Positions 49,969-58,856 of a DNA stretch of 64,000 bases are shown here, piece by piece. The stretch comes from Legionella busanensis (GTDB lineage Bacteria > Pseudomonadota > Gammaproteobacteria > Legionellales > Legionellaceae), in NCBI RefSeq assembly GCF_900461525.1, contig NZ_UGOD01000001.1, positions 3,350,912 to 3,414,911 on the forward strand, written 5' to 3'. Below the pieces are notes generated by a model. It was not told the DNA's origin, did no database searches, and saw only the letters and a program-made list of their open reading frames with translations. The first letter of the stretch is position 1. Every line of letters begins with the position of its first letter. The translations under genes were made by a program, and so were the position numbers.

Positions 49969-50211
49969 ATGTCTGAGAAGCAACAAGGTACAGCGTATAG
50001 CATGCGCGAAAAAATGCTCAATCGTTACGGTGATAGTATATACCATAAACACAATAAAAACCACCTTCCTTACCGTAAACATGCCAGAACCCACCCCGTC
50101 AAAATTATGGAATATGAAAATGGGGATGCTCTTGAAGACTTTACTAACTTTAAGGGCACAATTAAATTAAGAAAAATGCGCAAACGACTGGATAATGGTC
50201 GTGACCATTGA
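49969..50211 (+). CDS. Small basic protein of unknown function (80 aa)
   Basis: 80 aa, rich in Lys, Arg, His and Asn (HKHNKNHLPYRKHARTHPVK), with a more regular C-terminal part (MEYENGDALEDFTNFKGTIK). AGGA eight bases before ATG supports this frame over an overlapping alternative frame at 49964. No signal peptide or membrane segment. The composition suggests nucleic-acid binding, but I recognise no family. A cluster of hairpins follows. Confidence 0.65.
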   Translation: MSEKQQGTAYSMREKMLNRYGDSIYHKHNKNHLPYRKHARTHPVKIMEYENGDALEDFTNFKGTIKLRKMRKRLDNGRDH

Positions 50212-50257
50212 TAAAGTTAACCTTAACCTCCCAGGTTAGCCACTTCCTGGTTTGGGT

Positions 50258-50299
50258 CGGTTGCCCTGTGGCCTTTTAATAGGCCACAGACTTTAACCG
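50258..50299. terminator. Hairpin between convergent genes
   Basis: CTGTGGCCT (50266-50274) pairs perfectly with AGGCCACAG (50281-50289); CGGTT outside the stem pairs with AACCG at 50295-50299. A smaller dyad, TAACCTCCCAGGTTA, precedes it at 50224-50238. It lies between the 80-aa gene and the minus-strand lipoprotein gene. It has no long T-tract. Confidence 0.55.
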
Positions 50300-50874
50300 G
50301 CAGGCGCTTCACTTAAATTTAAGTAACGCATTAATTTTACAACCCGCATAACGCCTTGTGTGTTTTTTGCTAAGTTTAATACTCGCGCTGCCTGATTAGG
50401 TCTAACATCACCCATAACATAAACAATATTATCAACGGTAACAATTTTAAAGTCATTAGGATCAATTTCAGCATCGGCTAATATTTGACTTCTTATTTTA
50501 GTTGTGAGCCAGGCATCAGTAAGGTCATTTGCTGGTGCTGAATAAACAGCAACTTGTAAAAATATTTCTCGGTATCCCTCTAAAGTGCGTAAGCGTGCTT
50601 CAGCTAAGTGACGTAATTTTCTATTAGGTAAGTGCCCTGCTAATAAGATATCCCCTTTAAATACAGCTAGATCTAGATAACAACCTTCTTGTTTTAATAG
50701 ACGATCTGCAAATAAGGCTTGATTAGCTTGTAGAGCAAGTTGATAATCATAAACCTTTTTATAAACATTATGCCTATCATAAATTAGCGAAGCGCCTGTC
50801 CATAAAGTACCTATGCAGCTAGTTAATAGCAAAAAGGTTAAAATGATAAATAAATAAAACCCACATCGATGCAT
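50293..50874 (-). CDS. BON-domain outer-membrane lipoprotein
   Basis: 193 aa from ATG 50874, with AAAGGA about ten bases upstream; an in-frame TTG at 50883 is too close to that site. The lipobox LLLTSC gives a lipidated Cys at about residue 19. Two BON domains follow (about 45-115 and 120-188; VVKLMRYL closes the second). It resembles DolP, the outer-membrane lipoprotein that binds anionic lipid, and is a neighbour and probable distant paralogue of the gene at 51125. Confidence 0.88.
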   Translation of the reverse strand: MHRCGFYLFIILTFLLLTSCIGTLWTGASLIYDRHNVYKKVYDYQLALQANQALFADRLLKQEGCYLDLAVFKGDILLAGHLPNRKLRHLAEARLRTLEGYREIFLQVAVYSAPANDLTDAWLTTKIRSQILADAEIDPNDFKIVTVDNIVYVMGDVRPNQAARVLNLAKNTQGVMRVVKLMRYLNLSEAPAG

Positions 50875-50904
50875 ATTTAGCAAATCCTTTACTTAAAAGC
50901 ACTA

Positions 50905-50993
50905 TTAACGTGAGTTCGACATAAAGAGATAAATGTTCTTTTATGTCGTTAAACGAACGTTATCCCATAAAATGCAAAGCATTTATGCAGGAT
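50905..50993 (+). repeat. Palindromic repeat family A, full copy
   Basis: TTAACGTGAGTTCGACATAA at the left end, the first hairpin closing with TTTATGTCGTTAAACGAACG, and a second hairpin between ATCCCATAAAATGC and GCATTTATGCAGGAT. The linker GTTAAACGAACGTTATCCC is nearly identical to the 15003 copy. It lies between the two BON lipoprotein genes, 132 bases past the stop of the upstream one. Confidence 0.85.
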
Positions 50994-51124
50994 TCATATT
51001 AAATAAAATTTAATATACAAATTATTTTATACTAGTTATGTAATTGTAATCCCTTCTTTCTATATACATTATCTAGACTGGCGCCATACTGAAATAAGAT
51101 TATTTTAATATTAAAATAAGACAA

Positions 51125-51688
51125 TTAAGTAATATAGCGAAATACCTTAACTACCTTACGAACACCTTCCACATGTCTAGCAACATCAACAGCTAGCTCA
51201 GCCTGCTCCTGTGTTACTATTCCCATTAAATAAACTATTGAATTTTCAGTAACAACCCTTATAGAACCAGATTCTAAACCTTTTCGACTAAGCATATAAC
51301 TTCGAACCTGACCTGTAATGAAAATATCGGTGGTTTTTTGTTTTAAAGGAAGTGGCTCGCCAATAGTTAATTCATTATACACACGGCAAACGGCAGGTGC
51401 ATTTTGAGCTAATTTTTCAGCATTAATTCGTAAAGATGGATTAGACGTTTGCCCAACTAGTAAGACAATTTGATTAAAACTAACTACATTTATATGCGAG
51501 CTATTAAAACGAGAATCCTCAATAATCGCTTTGTGTATTAAATGAAATATCCGTAAGTCACTTTCTATTGACTTTAAAGAGCGCCGATCATAGACAATTA
51601 CGCCTGCAGCAGCTCCAGCTACCACAGCAGCCACACAACTACAAAGTAAACTACTAATTAATAAATAAATTACAGCACGGCACTTCAT
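51125..51688 (-). CDS. dolP: DolP/YraP-like BON-domain lipoprotein
   Basis: A 187-aa outer-membrane lipoprotein. The lipobox LLCSC places the lipidated Cys at about residue 18, followed by VAAVVAGAAAGVIVYDRRSL, as in DolP. Two BON domains follow (about 45-110 and 115-185; SIVYLMGIVTQEQAELAVDVA). In E. coli DolP supports outer-membrane integrity and lies directly after diaA, exactly as here (two-base gap to the upstream gene), so the assignment by synteny is strong. Confidence 0.92.
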   Translation of the reverse strand: MKCRAVIYLLISSLLCSCVAAVVAGAAAGVIVYDRRSLKSIESDLRIFHLIHKAIIEDSRFNSSHINVVSFNQIVLLVGQTSNPSLRINAEKLAQNAPAVCRVYNELTIGEPLPLKQKTTDIFITGQVRSYMLSRKGLESGSIRVVTENSIVYLMGIVTQEQAELAVDVARHVEGVRKVVKVFRYIT

Positions 51689-51690
51689 CG

Positions 51691-52290
51691 TTACTCCAAC
51701 ATTTGCCCAAATAAAGATTGATCAATTAAGTCGCAAAAGCAATGTAATATAAATAAATGAATCTGACGAATTAAAGCGGCATTATCTGCCACGACACGAA
51801 TTTCAATATCTTCAGGACCTAAATGGTTAGCTAAAACACCACCATCTCGGCCATTCAAAGCAATCGTGTCCATACCACGATCATTAGCTGCATTGATTGC
51901 ATTTAAAATACTATCAGCATTACCTGAGGTTGAAATAACCATCAGAATATCACCTTCTTGACCCAAAGCTTGAATTTGGCGAGCAAAAACATGTTCGTAA
52001 TGGCTATCAGTTGCTATTGCCGTAACTGATGAGGTATCCCCTGTTAGATTAAATACTGGTAATGCTGGACGTTCCACTGCAAAGTGATGAAGCATAGCGG
52101 CCGAGAAATGATGGCAATTAGCGGCAGAGCCACCATTTCCACATAACAATATTTTGCCATCATTCAATAAGCAGTTAACTAAACGAGCTCCAGCTTTTGC
52201 TATTAGTGCTGATAAAGAGTCAGCAGCAGAAATCTGATTTTCGATACTCATACCAAAAAGTTGTTTAACTCTTTCTTCCAATTGCGACAT
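51691..52290 (-). CDS. diaA: SIS-domain protein DiaA (phosphoheptose isomerase-like)
   Basis: 199 aa. The sugar-isomerase fold has LLCGNGGSAANCHHFSAAML, the phosphate-binding loop ISTSGNADSILNAIN and ALNGRDGGVL. DiaA binds DnaA and times replication initiation in E. coli; GmhA makes heptose for lipopolysaccharide and is close in sequence. Location beside dolP and yraN favours DiaA. The true GmhA catalytic Glu/His set cannot be fully checked here. Confidence 0.88.
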   Translation of the reverse strand: MSQLEERVKQLFGMSIENQISAADSLSALIAKAGARLVNCLLNDGKILLCGNGGSAANCHHFSAAMLHHFAVERPALPVFNLTGDTSSVTAIATDSHYEHVFARQIQALGQEGDILMVISTSGNADSILNAINAANDRGMDTIALNGRDGGVLANHLGPEDIEIRVVADNAALIRQIHLFILHCFCDLIDQSLFGQMLE

Positions 52291-52475
52291 AACTAATAGT
52301 TCCAGGCTTTTTGCATCAAATTCAATATTGTTTTTTTACCTAGCCAAAGGTTAGATTTCCGCAATATACTTATTTTTGGGAAATAATATCAAATTTATTC
52401 TTTATCTTTTCTTGGCAAAATGTAACTTAAATAAATATAAAACACTAGTTTAAATTTAAAGGAAAGACTGCCTAC

Positions 52476-52814
52476 TTAAAACGCATTTTTAAGCCATTGC
52501 AGTTTTTGCTGATCAATACCAATTACATCAAAACGTACTGGATATTTATCTGACCAGTTTTTAGTTAAGATAAAATGATTAGCTGTTTTTGTAATTTTAC
52601 TTTGTTTAGCGGCTGTAATACTGGCAAAGGGGCCACCAAATAATGCAGAGCTTCGGGCTCTAACTTCAATAAATACTAGATATTCCCTGTCTTTCATAAC
52701 TAAATCTATTTCACCCCAACGACATTGATAGTTACTTGCCAATAAGACTAATCCTTGTTGAAGAAGGTAATTACAAGCTTGCTCCTCTGCCGCTAAACCT
52801 AGCTTTCTTGACAT
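52476..52814 (-). CDS. yraN: UPF0102 protein YraN (nuclease-fold)
   Basis: A 112-aa protein with the family hallmarks GLAAEEQACNYLLQQGLVLL, NYQCRWGEIDLVMKD and YLVFIEVRAR, the Glu-Asp-...-Glu-Val-Lys/Arg set of a PD-(D/E)XK-type nuclease fold. Biological role unresolved. It lies in the conserved rsmI/yraN/diaA/dolP neighbourhood; lpoA, found there in E. coli, is absent, and rsmI is divergent. Confidence 0.95.
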   Translation of the reverse strand: MSRKLGLAAEEQACNYLLQQGLVLLASNYQCRWGEIDLVMKDREYLVFIEVRARSSALFGGPFASITAAKQSKITKTANHFILTKNWSDKYPVRFDVIGIDQQKLQWLKNAF

Positions 52815-52984
52815 AGATTCTTCGCTTAACTTTAAATTTAGGTTTTTTATACAAACATATTTATTAATTTAGCCCAAACAAGATGTCTGAGATTATACAC
52901 TTAGTAATGACTTTCTATGTTTAAAAACTAAGAATTTTGGTAGCATACGTCAATCCAAATCGTATGAATGCAATAGGATAAACG

Positions 52985-53836
52985 ATGGATACTACTTCAG
53001 CAACTGCCCAAGGTATACTTTATGTTGTAGCAACGCCAATAGGTAATTTAGACGATATTAGCCAACGTGCTATTAACACCTTAAAACAAGTCGATACTAT
53101 TTTAGCTGAAGATACACGGCATTCTTTACCTTTGTTAACAGCCCTTGGCATCAGCAAGCCAGTGTGGTCTTTTCATGCTCACAATGAACATGAAAAGACT
53201 GAAATTATTTTGCATGCTTTAAAAATGGGTCAAAGCTTCGCATTAATAAGCGATGCTGGTACTCCCCTAATTAGTGATCCAGGCTTTCTATTAGTTAAGC
53301 TAGCCAGAACAGCGAACATCCAAATAACGCCTATTCCGGGCCCATGCGCTTTAGTTACTGCTCTCTGTGCAGCAGGTGTACCATGTGATAATTTTTTATT
53401 TATTGGCTTCCCACCCGCTAAACAGCAAGCTCGATTAACAAAAATAAAGTCACTATCGCAAAGTGAATATACTATTGTACTCTATGAATCAACGCATAGG
53501 ATACGTGAGTGTGTTAATACTATTACTGAGGTATATGGCTGCGATTATGAATTTGTATTAGCTAAAGAACTTACTAAAACTTTTGAGCGATTTATCTATG
53601 CCAATAGTAATACTATTAAAGCCTGGCTAGAAGAAAATCCTGCTCACATTAAAGGCGAGTTCGTTATTATTTTACCTGCCAGACCTGTGATTAAGTCAGA
53701 TGAAGAGGATAAAAAATTATTAACTACACTTCTTAAAGAACTACCTTTAAAACAAGCCGTTAAAATCGCTAGTTCACTTTCTTCCACAGCCAAAAATGAG
53801 TTATATAAATTGGCCCTAGATTTACAAAATAGGTAA
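52985..53836 (+). CDS. rsmI: 16S rRNA (cytidine1402-2'-O)-methyltransferase
   Basis: 283 aa, SAM-dependent tetrapyrrole-methylase fold. GILYVVATPIGNLDDISQRA at the N-terminus, AEDTRHSL, SDAGTPLISDPGFLLV and PGPCALVTALCAAGVPCDNF are diagnostic. It modifies C1402 in the decoding centre. Divergent from yraN with a 170-bp spacer. A large inverted repeat follows 36 bases after the stop. Confidence 0.97.
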   Translation: MDTTSATAQGILYVVATPIGNLDDISQRAINTLKQVDTILAEDTRHSLPLLTALGISKPVWSFHAHNEHEKTEIILHALKMGQSFALISDAGTPLISDPGFLLVKLARTANIQITPIPGPCALVTALCAAGVPCDNFLFIGFPPAKQQARLTKIKSLSQSEYTIVLYESTHRIRECVNTITEVYGCDYEFVLAKELTKTFERFIYANSNTIKAWLEENPAHIKGEFVIILPARPVIKSDEEDKKLLTTLLKELPLKQAVKIASSLSSTAKNELYKLALDLQNR

Positions 53837-53872
53837 GATATTGGGAAGAAATTGAATAATAAATTAAGTATG

Positions 53873-53973
53873 AGTAGGTTGGGCTAAACAAAGTGCAGCC
53901 CAACAAATGATGAATAGACTACAGAACTTATGATTGAAACTGTTGGGCTGCGCTATACTTAGCCCAACCTACT
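53873..53973. repeat. MITE-like inverted repeat element, family B
   Basis: 101 bp. The left arm 53873-53905 (starts AGTAGGTTGGGCTAAACAAA) and right arm 53941-53973 (ends TTAGCCCAACCTACT) are reverse complements at 29 of 33 positions around a 35-base AT-rich centre. A partial relative occurs at 19994-20020. There is no coding capacity. It lies between rsmI and alkB. Confidence 0.8.
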
Positions 53974-54091
53974 TATGCTTCAGCGTCAAAATTGAATTGA
54001 TACATAACATCAAGACAGCCTGCAGTAAGTAAATTTATTAATCTAATATTTACTATAATTTATTTATAACACTCTAATTAATGATAACCTT

Positions 54092-55162
54092 ATGACCTGG
54101 ATAAAAAAAACTGGTTTTATGCTTGTTTTTTTATTAGTTTTCTTACCTTTCCTTGGCTACTCTCTAGGCGGTCTTTATAACTTTTTGCCTACCCTTCTAC
54201 TATTTACTCTTGTACCCTTTATTGATTATTTAGTTCAAGATTATTCTAACCCTAATGATCAGCAAGAATATTCATTAAAAAAGGATTGGTATTTTAAAGC
54301 GGTTACATTAATTTATGTCCCAGTCCAAATCATTTTTTTATCAGTAGCAATTTATATTGTTAGTACTCATACCTTAATATGGTATGAGTGGCTAGGTTTT
54401 TGCCTTTCAATCGGTGCTTTAACAGGCGGTATAGGTATTAACCTAGCGCATGAACTTGTTCATAAAAATAATACATTAGAACAATTTGCAGGTAAGGTTT
54501 TATTAAGTATGGTTTTTTTCGGACATTTTATAATTGAACATGTTCGTGGTCACCATATTTGGGTTGGCACGCCTCATGATCCTGATACAGCCAAATTAGG
54601 TGAAAATTTTTATCAATTTTTTCCAAAAGCCTTTATAAAGTCTTTCATTTGGTCGTTAAAATTTGAAAAAAATCGGCTGCAAAAAAATCAGCACTCTTTT
54701 TACAGTTACCATAACCAGTTTTGGTGGATTATTTTTGCGCCCTTAGCAATAAGTGCCTTTTGTTATATCTTAGGAGGATGGTCTGCCTTACTGTTTTTTA
54801 TAGGGCAAGCAATAATAGCTATTTTCATATTAGAGACTGTAAATTACATCGAGCATTATGGCTTAGAGAGACAAAAGCTTGCTAATGGTCAGTATGAAAA
54901 AGTTTCTTTTCAACATTCATGGAATGCTAATCATTGGCTCAGTAATGTTATCTTATTTCAACTACAACGTCATGCTGATCACCATTTAAATGGCGCTAAA
55001 CCCTATCAGGTTTTAAAGCATATCGATGAAAGCCCCCAATTACCCACAGGCTATTTAGGTATGATTTTTCTAGCTTTAATTCCACCGCTTTGGCATAAGG
55101 TAATGGATAAGAGAGTCTTGGATTATCGAAGCAAACATAATATTCAACTTAATGTAAGATAA
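54092..55162 (+). CDS. alkB: Alkane 1-monooxygenase (AlkB-type, membrane diiron)
   Basis: A 356-aa membrane enzyme hydroxylating the terminal carbon of alkanes or related chains. The histidine boxes are present: AHELVHKNN, EHVRGHHIWVGTPHDPDTA, NYIEHYGLER and LQRHADHHLNGAKPYQVL. Six hydrophobic segments precede and separate them. The family needs rubredoxin and rubredoxin reductase for electrons; neither is next to it. In an intracellular bacterium the physiological substrate could be a fatty chain rather than an alkane, which is inference. Confidence 0.93.
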   Translation: MTWIKKTGFMLVFLLVFLPFLGYSLGGLYNFLPTLLLFTLVPFIDYLVQDYSNPNDQQEYSLKKDWYFKAVTLIYVPVQIIFLSVAIYIVSTHTLIWYEWLGFCLSIGALTGGIGINLAHELVHKNNTLEQFAGKVLLSMVFFGHFIIEHVRGHHIWVGTPHDPDTAKLGENFYQFFPKAFIKSFIWSLKFEKNRLQKNQHSFYSYHNQFWWIIFAPLAISAFCYILGGWSALLFFIGQAIIAIFILETVNYIEHYGLERQKLANGQYEKVSFQHSWNANHWLSNVILFQLQRHADHHLNGAKPYQVLKHIDESPQLPTGYLGMIFLALIPPLWHKVMDKRVLDYRSKHNIQLNVR

Positions 55163-55398
55163 ATAGATACGTTACGGTAAATTAAATATAAAAGAGACTA
55201 ACACTCGTATACTCTATTATAAGGCCTTGTCTAAAATGAGAAGTATTTATTACTCATTTCTATTATAAGTAAGTCCATAGCAGAAAACATTTTCAAAATA
55301 TATCATTAAAGCCACTAAAAGTTAAAAAAACAAATCTAATCGAGTAAATTTATTACATTTAGCTATAATATACAGCAAGTAATTAATTTTGAGATGAT

Positions 55399-56790
55399 AT
55401 GGAAGAGCTACATAAAAATGAGCCAGAGTTTTATAGAAAAAGATATGAAGAATATTTAAGTGAAAAACCAGATGGCTTATACGCGTTTTATACTCCGCCT
55501 GATAATAAAACATATTTTAAATATGACGGTGTATGTTATGAAGTAAAAAATAAATTAGGGAAAGGATCATATGGGGATATCTATTTATTAAAAAATAAAG
55601 ACGATGAAAAAGCACTGAAAATTATGAAAGGTCCTGCGTCAACTAGCAATTTAGCCGACGGTGTTAATAAAGCGTCTTCTGAAAATAGTATCTCTCTCCA
55701 AGAAAAAAAGGGAAATATTAATAAAGCGTCCTCTGAAAATGATCTCTTTATTCCGGAAAAGAAAGAAATACCACGAGCTTCACGCAGTGCACCTACTAGA
55801 AGAAAACATGGTGATAGATTTGATTTTCAACCGAATGAAGTGAAAGAGAAAGCCCAGCATGAACTTATAGGCTTGCAAATACTTAACCATACCTCTATGA
55901 AAGACATTGTTCAAATGGAAAGAAAAGATGAGAATGGCGAAACTTATACCTATTTTTACATCCTTATGGATTATTGTGGCATACCTCTTTCAGAGATTAT
56001 AGATCCCGAAAATAAAAACCAATATACCTTCCAAGATTACCTTGATATCGCCATTTCTACGGCTGAAGAGTTAGAAAAATTACATCAGGGTCTGCAATTT
56101 GACAGGGATGGAGAGAATTTTCAAGAATCCAATCCAATAGTAGATTCAGGCTATTATCATGGTGATTTGAATCCCAAAAATATTTTAGTCTTAAAACAAC
56201 CTAATGGTCAGTATAAAGGAAATTTGGTTGATTTTGGTAATATGGCAAAGATTGCACTAATGGAAGTGGATATCCATGAAAAATATGTTTGGAAAGATAT
56301 GAAGGGTAAAATTATTACTAAAGAAGAAGCTGCGTTGTTACCCTATGATTCTTATGAAGAATCCGTAAAAAAACGAGAAAAAGTTATTCAAGGAATAAAG
56401 GCTAGAGCAGGCGGAACACCAGGGTATTTTGATCCACAACAATCAGCGCGCTCAACAAAAAGCTCAGAGGTTTACGAATTAGGAGTAAACTACGCTCTAT
56501 TATTTAATTATGGCAGAATAGAGTATTCTGAAGGGCCGCCTGTATTTAAATTAGATGAGAATTACCAGCCATTCTCCCTTCAAGACGAAGAAATTTATAA
56601 TTTAGTAAAAAAAATGGTATCAAAAAATGTAGAAGAAAGGCCTAAATTATTATTAAAAGTAATAGAAGAATTAAAAACTCAAAGAAATAAACTATTAAAC
56701 ATTTCACCTAATTTGGAAAACGCCTCACCTAATGCAGAAGATGCGACAGTTGCTCCAGAATCTAAGCAGCCCCCTAAATTAAATCCCTAA
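55399..56790 (+). CDS. Eukaryotic-like Ser/Thr protein kinase, candidate effector
   Basis: A 463-aa cytosolic kinase. The glycine loop GKGSYGDIYLL begins at 54, the ATP lysine is K74 (ALKIMK), the catalytic loop is HGDLNPKNIL (D256, K260, N261), DFG is at 278-280 and the activation segment ends GGTPGYFDPQQ. An insertion after K74 carries an imperfect 18-residue tandem duplication (NKASSEN... at 90 and 108). Arg is absent from the HRD position (HGD), so it may be regulated differently. The C-terminal 30 residues are Asn/Pro/Ala-rich with scattered Glu. No signal peptide. No ribosome binding site is evident, and the actual start could be one of the later Met codons. Confidence 0.88.
   Translation: MEELHKNEPEFYRKRYEEYLSEKPDGLYAFYTPPDNKTYFKYDGVCYEVKNKLGKGSYGDIYLLKNKDDEKALKIMKGPASTSNLADGVNKASSENSISLQEKKGNINKASSENDLFIPEKKEIPRASRSAPTRRKHGDRFDFQPNEVKEKAQHELIGLQILNHTSMKDIVQMERKDENGETYTYFYILMDYCGIPLSEIIDPENKNQYTFQDYLDIAISTAEELEKLHQGLQFDRDGENFQESNPIVDSGYYHGDLNPKNILVLKQPNGQYKGNLVDFGNMAKIALMEVDIHEKYVWKDMKGKIITKEEAALLPYDSYEESVKKREKVIQGIKARAGGTPGYFDPQQSARSTKSSEVYELGVNYALLFNYGRIEYSEGPPVFKLDENYQPFSLQDEEIYNLVKKMVSKNVEERPKLLLKVIEELKTQRNKLLNISPNLENASPNAEDATVAPESKQPPKLNP
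55666..55773 (+). repeat. 54-bp tandem duplication inside the kinase gene
   Basis: Two in-frame copies with a 54-base period (55666-55719 and 55720-55773), each encoding NKASSEN followed by a variable stretch and an EKK. They lie in the insertion between the ATP lysine and the rest of the N-lobe. Confidence 0.75.
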
Positions 56791-57049
56791 AATTTATAGG
56801 AATGTTAACTAAAAATAATTAGGCAAAAAAGTATTAAATATTGATATAGCCTACTCTATAAGCTTCAGTGAATACTTTGAGCAATTTCTAGCTGAAAGCT
56901 CGTGATTAGACTGCGCTACTTTTTCTTTGCATGTATTAAAATCAGATGAAAATAGAATGGAAATTATTTCCATTATTCAGGGACAGTTTCCCTAAGTGCT
57001 TATTATAACAACTCTTTAGAACTGACCCAATTATTTAAATAACACCTTT

Positions 57050-58675
57050 TTAAGCAGGACAACAGCTCAAATAAGATCCAATACCTTCGTCCTCTTCAGG
57101 CTCTTGTATTACCTTATTTTTTTCTAGTTCAGAATCACCTGCAAATTCTACCATTTTAACTTGAGGCTTATTAGCCTTATGCTTTTCATAAGCCTCATAA
57201 AGCTTATAGGTAAGATAAACTGCCGTTAATACTAAAGCTGCTTCCCAGCAGATAGCAAAAGTAGCGATCATAATGCCAGGTAAAACTGCATTTTTAACCA
57301 TGGTTAATATAAATTCTTGTCGCGCTGCTTGAAACTCTTGCAGTGCTAAAGCCATATCTTTTTCACTTGCATTATCTACTTTTGCTTGAGTAAGCCGCAA
57401 TTTTTTATCTTTATATTGACTATAAACAGGCGCAGATAAATACATGGTAACTGCAATGGTACAAACAGCATAAGATAAAGGAACTAGCACAGGAAAGCCT
57501 ACAATCATTGCTGCACTAAAGCCTGCAGCCAGTAACAATGCAGCGGCAATATTAAATAAGAAAGTTGCGCTATTTACTTTCCAATTTAATTCAAGTTCCT
57601 TTTGCTGCTCTTTAATTAAATCACAATGTTGTTGTAACTTAAGGATTTCAGCCTTATTAGTAGTATTAACTAGTAATTGCTCATAATGTTTAAGCTCTTC
57701 TTGATACTCAGACTTCTTAAGCAAATACTCTTGTTCTGCAAGATGATGGCGCCAAAGCAATAATCCAACGTCAAACATTAGAAAACCAGCTGTAATCCAA
57801 CCCGCTGCTGTAGCAGAAATATGGAAAAACTCTGCATAATTGGTTACTCCATTAACCGTTGCCCACACGATATCATTTAAAAATTCAGCATGGCGCTTAG
57901 ATATCTCTTTGCTAAAACGTTCCCATTTACTTAGCTCTTTTTCAGAATCAGTAGGCGAAAAAGTATGCTTAAGTACTATACCAGCATTAATAATAAAGCG
58001 AGCAGCAAAGAAACCAACACTAAATGCGCGAAGAATATCATTGGGCGTTTCAAGCTGTTTAACTATTTTTTCAGCATCAATGGGTTTATTTATCCATTTG
58101 CTCAACTGCTCTAACCAATGAGTATTTTTAGCTAAATGTTGAAATGAATTAGTTAAGGTTAAACGACAAAATGTCCAATACATCCGCCCCATATTTAAAA
58201 GGCCAACCTCATTACGCAATTTAGAAGCATGCTTAACACTCGTAGCAATATCTTTTAAATCATCGCCGACTTTCTGACCTAATTTTTTAATAAATCCTGC
58301 AGCCACTGGCTGTTTTTTATTAGGATATTCTCTATGTTTTTCTAATTCTTGCCAAATTTTTTTACGTAAATTGCTATACTCAACCACTTTAGCGGGCTGG
58401 TCATAATCTAGATAATAGGTTTCAAGCATTGAACAACAATAATAGCAATAGAGCCAAAACTCTTCTTGTTTTTCTTTATGTTTACTTAAACTAGCATAAA
58501 GTTGACTAAATTCTTGTTCAATAAGCCCTTTATTTTCGGATAAAAATTTAAAGTTTTTTTCTTTTGCTTGTATGTCAATCATTTCAATTGAGTTGTTTGA
58601 TGCATTTTGTGATGTATTTTGAAAAAAACTATATTTATCATCGCGAAAAGCTCTATATTTTGTTGAAAAAGGCAT
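57050..58675 (-). CDS. Coiled-coil membrane protein, paralogue of the 37853 gene; candidate effector
   Basis: 541 aa, no signal peptide. It shares the layout of the 659-aa protein: a helical N-terminus, then RHAEFLNDIVWATVNGVTNY and AGWITAGFLMFDVGLLLWRHH, a coiled coil (about 320-360), ELELNWKVNSATFLFNIA with paired hydrophobic helices, a second coiled coil and a last membrane pair (about 470-505). The end is acidic (EPEEDEGIGSYLSCCPA) with two adjacent cysteines at positions -4 and -3, possible lipidation sites in a host cell. Function unknown; Dot/Icm export is inference. Confidence 0.8.
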   Translation of the reverse strand: MPFSTKYRAFRDDKYSFFQNTSQNASNNSIEMIDIQAKEKNFKFLSENKGLIEQEFSQLYASLSKHKEKQEEFWLYCYYCCSMLETYYLDYDQPAKVVEYSNLRKKIWQELEKHREYPNKKQPVAAGFIKKLGQKVGDDLKDIATSVKHASKLRNEVGLLNMGRMYWTFCRLTLTNSFQHLAKNTHWLEQLSKWINKPIDAEKIVKQLETPNDILRAFSVGFFAARFIINAGIVLKHTFSPTDSEKELSKWERFSKEISKRHAEFLNDIVWATVNGVTNYAEFFHISATAAGWITAGFLMFDVGLLLWRHHLAEQEYLLKKSEYQEELKHYEQLLVNTTNKAEILKLQQHCDLIKEQQKELELNWKVNSATFLFNIAAALLLAAGFSAAMIVGFPVLVPLSYAVCTIAVTMYLSAPVYSQYKDKKLRLTQAKVDNASEKDMALALQEFQAARQEFILTMVKNAVLPGIMIATFAICWEAALVLTAVYLTYKLYEAYEKHKANKPQVKMVEFAGDSELEKNKVIQEPEEDEGIGSYLSCCPA

Positions 58676-58856
58676 GATTCAGTCCAAACAAAAAAAGTAC
58701 AAGAAGTTTAAAAAATACAACTTAACATTCTTTTAACTATCAGACAATCATTTCTTGTATTTTTTTTCTGCATATTGCCTTATAGATAACAAAGTACAGA
58801 AATTTATTAATTAACGAAGAAGAAAATAAGGTATTAAATAAGCGAATAATAATTTT

